Shown here: piece after piece, positions 62,758 through 64,000 of the stretch
Position numbering within the stretch: position 1 is the stretch's first letter
Layout of the letters: every line of letters begins with the position of its first letter
Assembly: GCA_917880885.1 (NCBI GenBank)
Contig: OU862921.1
Span: forward strand, 52,812,508 to 52,876,507
DNA from: Limnephilus marmoratus
Lineage: Eukaryota > Arthropoda > Insecta > Trichoptera > Limnephilidae
Direction of reading: 5' to 3'
Length of the DNA stretch: 64,000 bases
Program-made: the position numbers and the translations under genes
Notes under the pieces: generated by a model
Told to the model about the DNA's origin: nothing
Seen by the model: only the letters and a program-made list of their open reading frames with translations
Databases searched by the model: none

Positions 62758-64000
62758 AGTTCTCCCTTAAATTCACACAGACATTTACTACTCGATCCTT
62801 TATAACAACTACAGTTACTAATCGGAAGCTACCACGTTCCACGAACTTCCCTTTTTGTTTTGCGTATCATTATTAGTATAAATACTATGCTTCAACTAGA
62901 TCGACTCCCTCCCCCCATCCTACCTGCTCCACATTCTTATTTAATGTAAGTTTTCTTAATTATCATCTTTCTAGTCACCGATATATTATAATTCCCAAGT
63001 GGAAACCTTTAAATGGTGCAATTGATGTGACTTAGATTAGGCTTTATTTTAATGTAAACTGTGGTCTCCCAGAATATAATAAAAAAATGCTTTGTCTTAT
63101 ACATACAATCACATGCCTACTAATTCAGTCATGGCAACGAACTCTAATACCATCAGGCCGCTGAAAAGGTATGGGTTTTGTAAATCCGCAGCCGAGCCCG
63201 AGACCGTCTCGGGTCCGCGGTCCAGCGGAAAGGCAGACATCATCATTATTGCAGTCAACTGTTAAACGCTGTATAACTCGTTGCTAGGGCCGGGTGGCGA
63301 ACACGGGACAGCCGAACGACCGACATGCAGAGCAAGCGTACAGACCAAGTGCAGTGGATTTTATGCACTTTGAAGTAATCGAAACATTAACAGGGCAGAA
63401 GATTCTCTGGGCTAGTTGAGGTGACCACTTGGAATTGAAATGTCACTTGAAATTGCCTTTTTCGTATTTAGTGGCTAGATCTGAATATATCCGTTCTATC
63501 TCCACTACTTCTATAATCACAACATATCTGTAATAGGGATTGTTATTCTTCCAAAATCTTCTGGATAATGATGCTGCACTGATTTTTTTAAATATATTCA
63601 CAGACAAAACGTTTCCTCGTATAGCTTTGGTTCTGTTTAGCGAACCAAAGTTTCTTCAAACTTCTTTAATGACACCACCTGAGTAACCTAGTATTTATAA
63701 ACCTACCACTTCCCATGAAATTTTCATTTAGGCATAGAATTGTCCTCAATTATTTAGGAATTCCTTAGATACGGACAGTTGGGAATCTTGTATTGTGCCA
63801 CGTAATAAAAACATATATTAGCATGTATGTAGATTCAGGTGCATAAACAAATATGAATCAAGAAACCCATTCATAACTATGTGTTTCTTTGGTACGATGC
63901 TGATTTTCTTTTTTATTTTAATTTGTTTGTTTGTTTATTTATTTAGTTCCTATATTTTATTTTTTTACATTTATAGAAAATGCATGTTAAATATAAATAT
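62758..64000. other. no gene recognised
   Basis: Contains a small hairpin CCCGAGA-CCG-TCTCGGG near 63198-63214 in a GC-richer patch. The rest is AT-rich up to the window end. Confidence 0.45.

Overview
The window looks like one stretch of an AT-rich arthropod, most likely insect, nuclear genome. It is full of old and young transposable elements. I recognise no host protein-coding gene, rRNA gene or functional tRNA gene. The insect reading rests on the mix of non-LTR retrotransposons (Jockey/CR1-like, RTE-like and R4/Dong-like), Helitrons with CTAG ends, TTAA-flanked and hAT-type short DNA elements, tRNA-derived SINEs, and TATA plus TCAGT-type initiator core promoters. The order cannot be settled from the sequence.

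Layout. 1-1.26 kb is a minisatellite whose units carry a TGACGTCA-like box. 1.3-10 kb has a SINE-like copy, a long foldback element (5.5-6.1 kb), a TTAA-flanked MITE (6.6-7.3 kb) and two RTE-type LINE 3' ends, one split by a tRNA-derived SINE. 10.4-14.3 kb holds two Helitron-type elements and a palindromic SINE composite; one Helitron sits exactly inside the SINE tail. 14.3-22.6 kb is a pile-up of LINE fragments, mostly on the minus strand, with piggyBac-like pieces. 23-30 kb has a repeat pair, the longest reading frame in the window (a 533-codon reverse transcriptase), an R4/Dong-like fragment and an interrupted LINE. 30-36 kb has SINE-like copies and decayed LINEs. 36.1-38.2 kb has two more copies of the 0.7 kb TTAA MITE.

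38.3-39.5 kb is the most unusual segment: a probable non-autonomous Helitron with two arrays of heat-shock-element pentamers and a TATA/initiator-like unit. 41.7-42.75 kb is a GC-rich solo LTR with promoter, poly(A) signal and a 4-bp target duplication. 43-64 kb has SINEs, two hAT-type MITEs with 8-bp duplications, further copies of the main LINE family, and a 120-bp minisatellite at 61 kb.

How the parts fit together. The dominant family is a LINE (called D here), with five 3' ends plus one inverted internal piece. Its 3' end folds into two nested stems (CTCCACACAG/CTGTGTGGAG around GGCCCTGAGG/CCTCAGGGCC). About nine copies of an unrelated-looking SINE-like element (called E here) carry the same 3' end, so E probably uses D's reverse transcriptase. 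Many insertions are nested in other repeats, and undisturbed copies elsewhere in the window serve as empty sites, which fixes a relative order of events. Family letters A-P are local labels, not published names.
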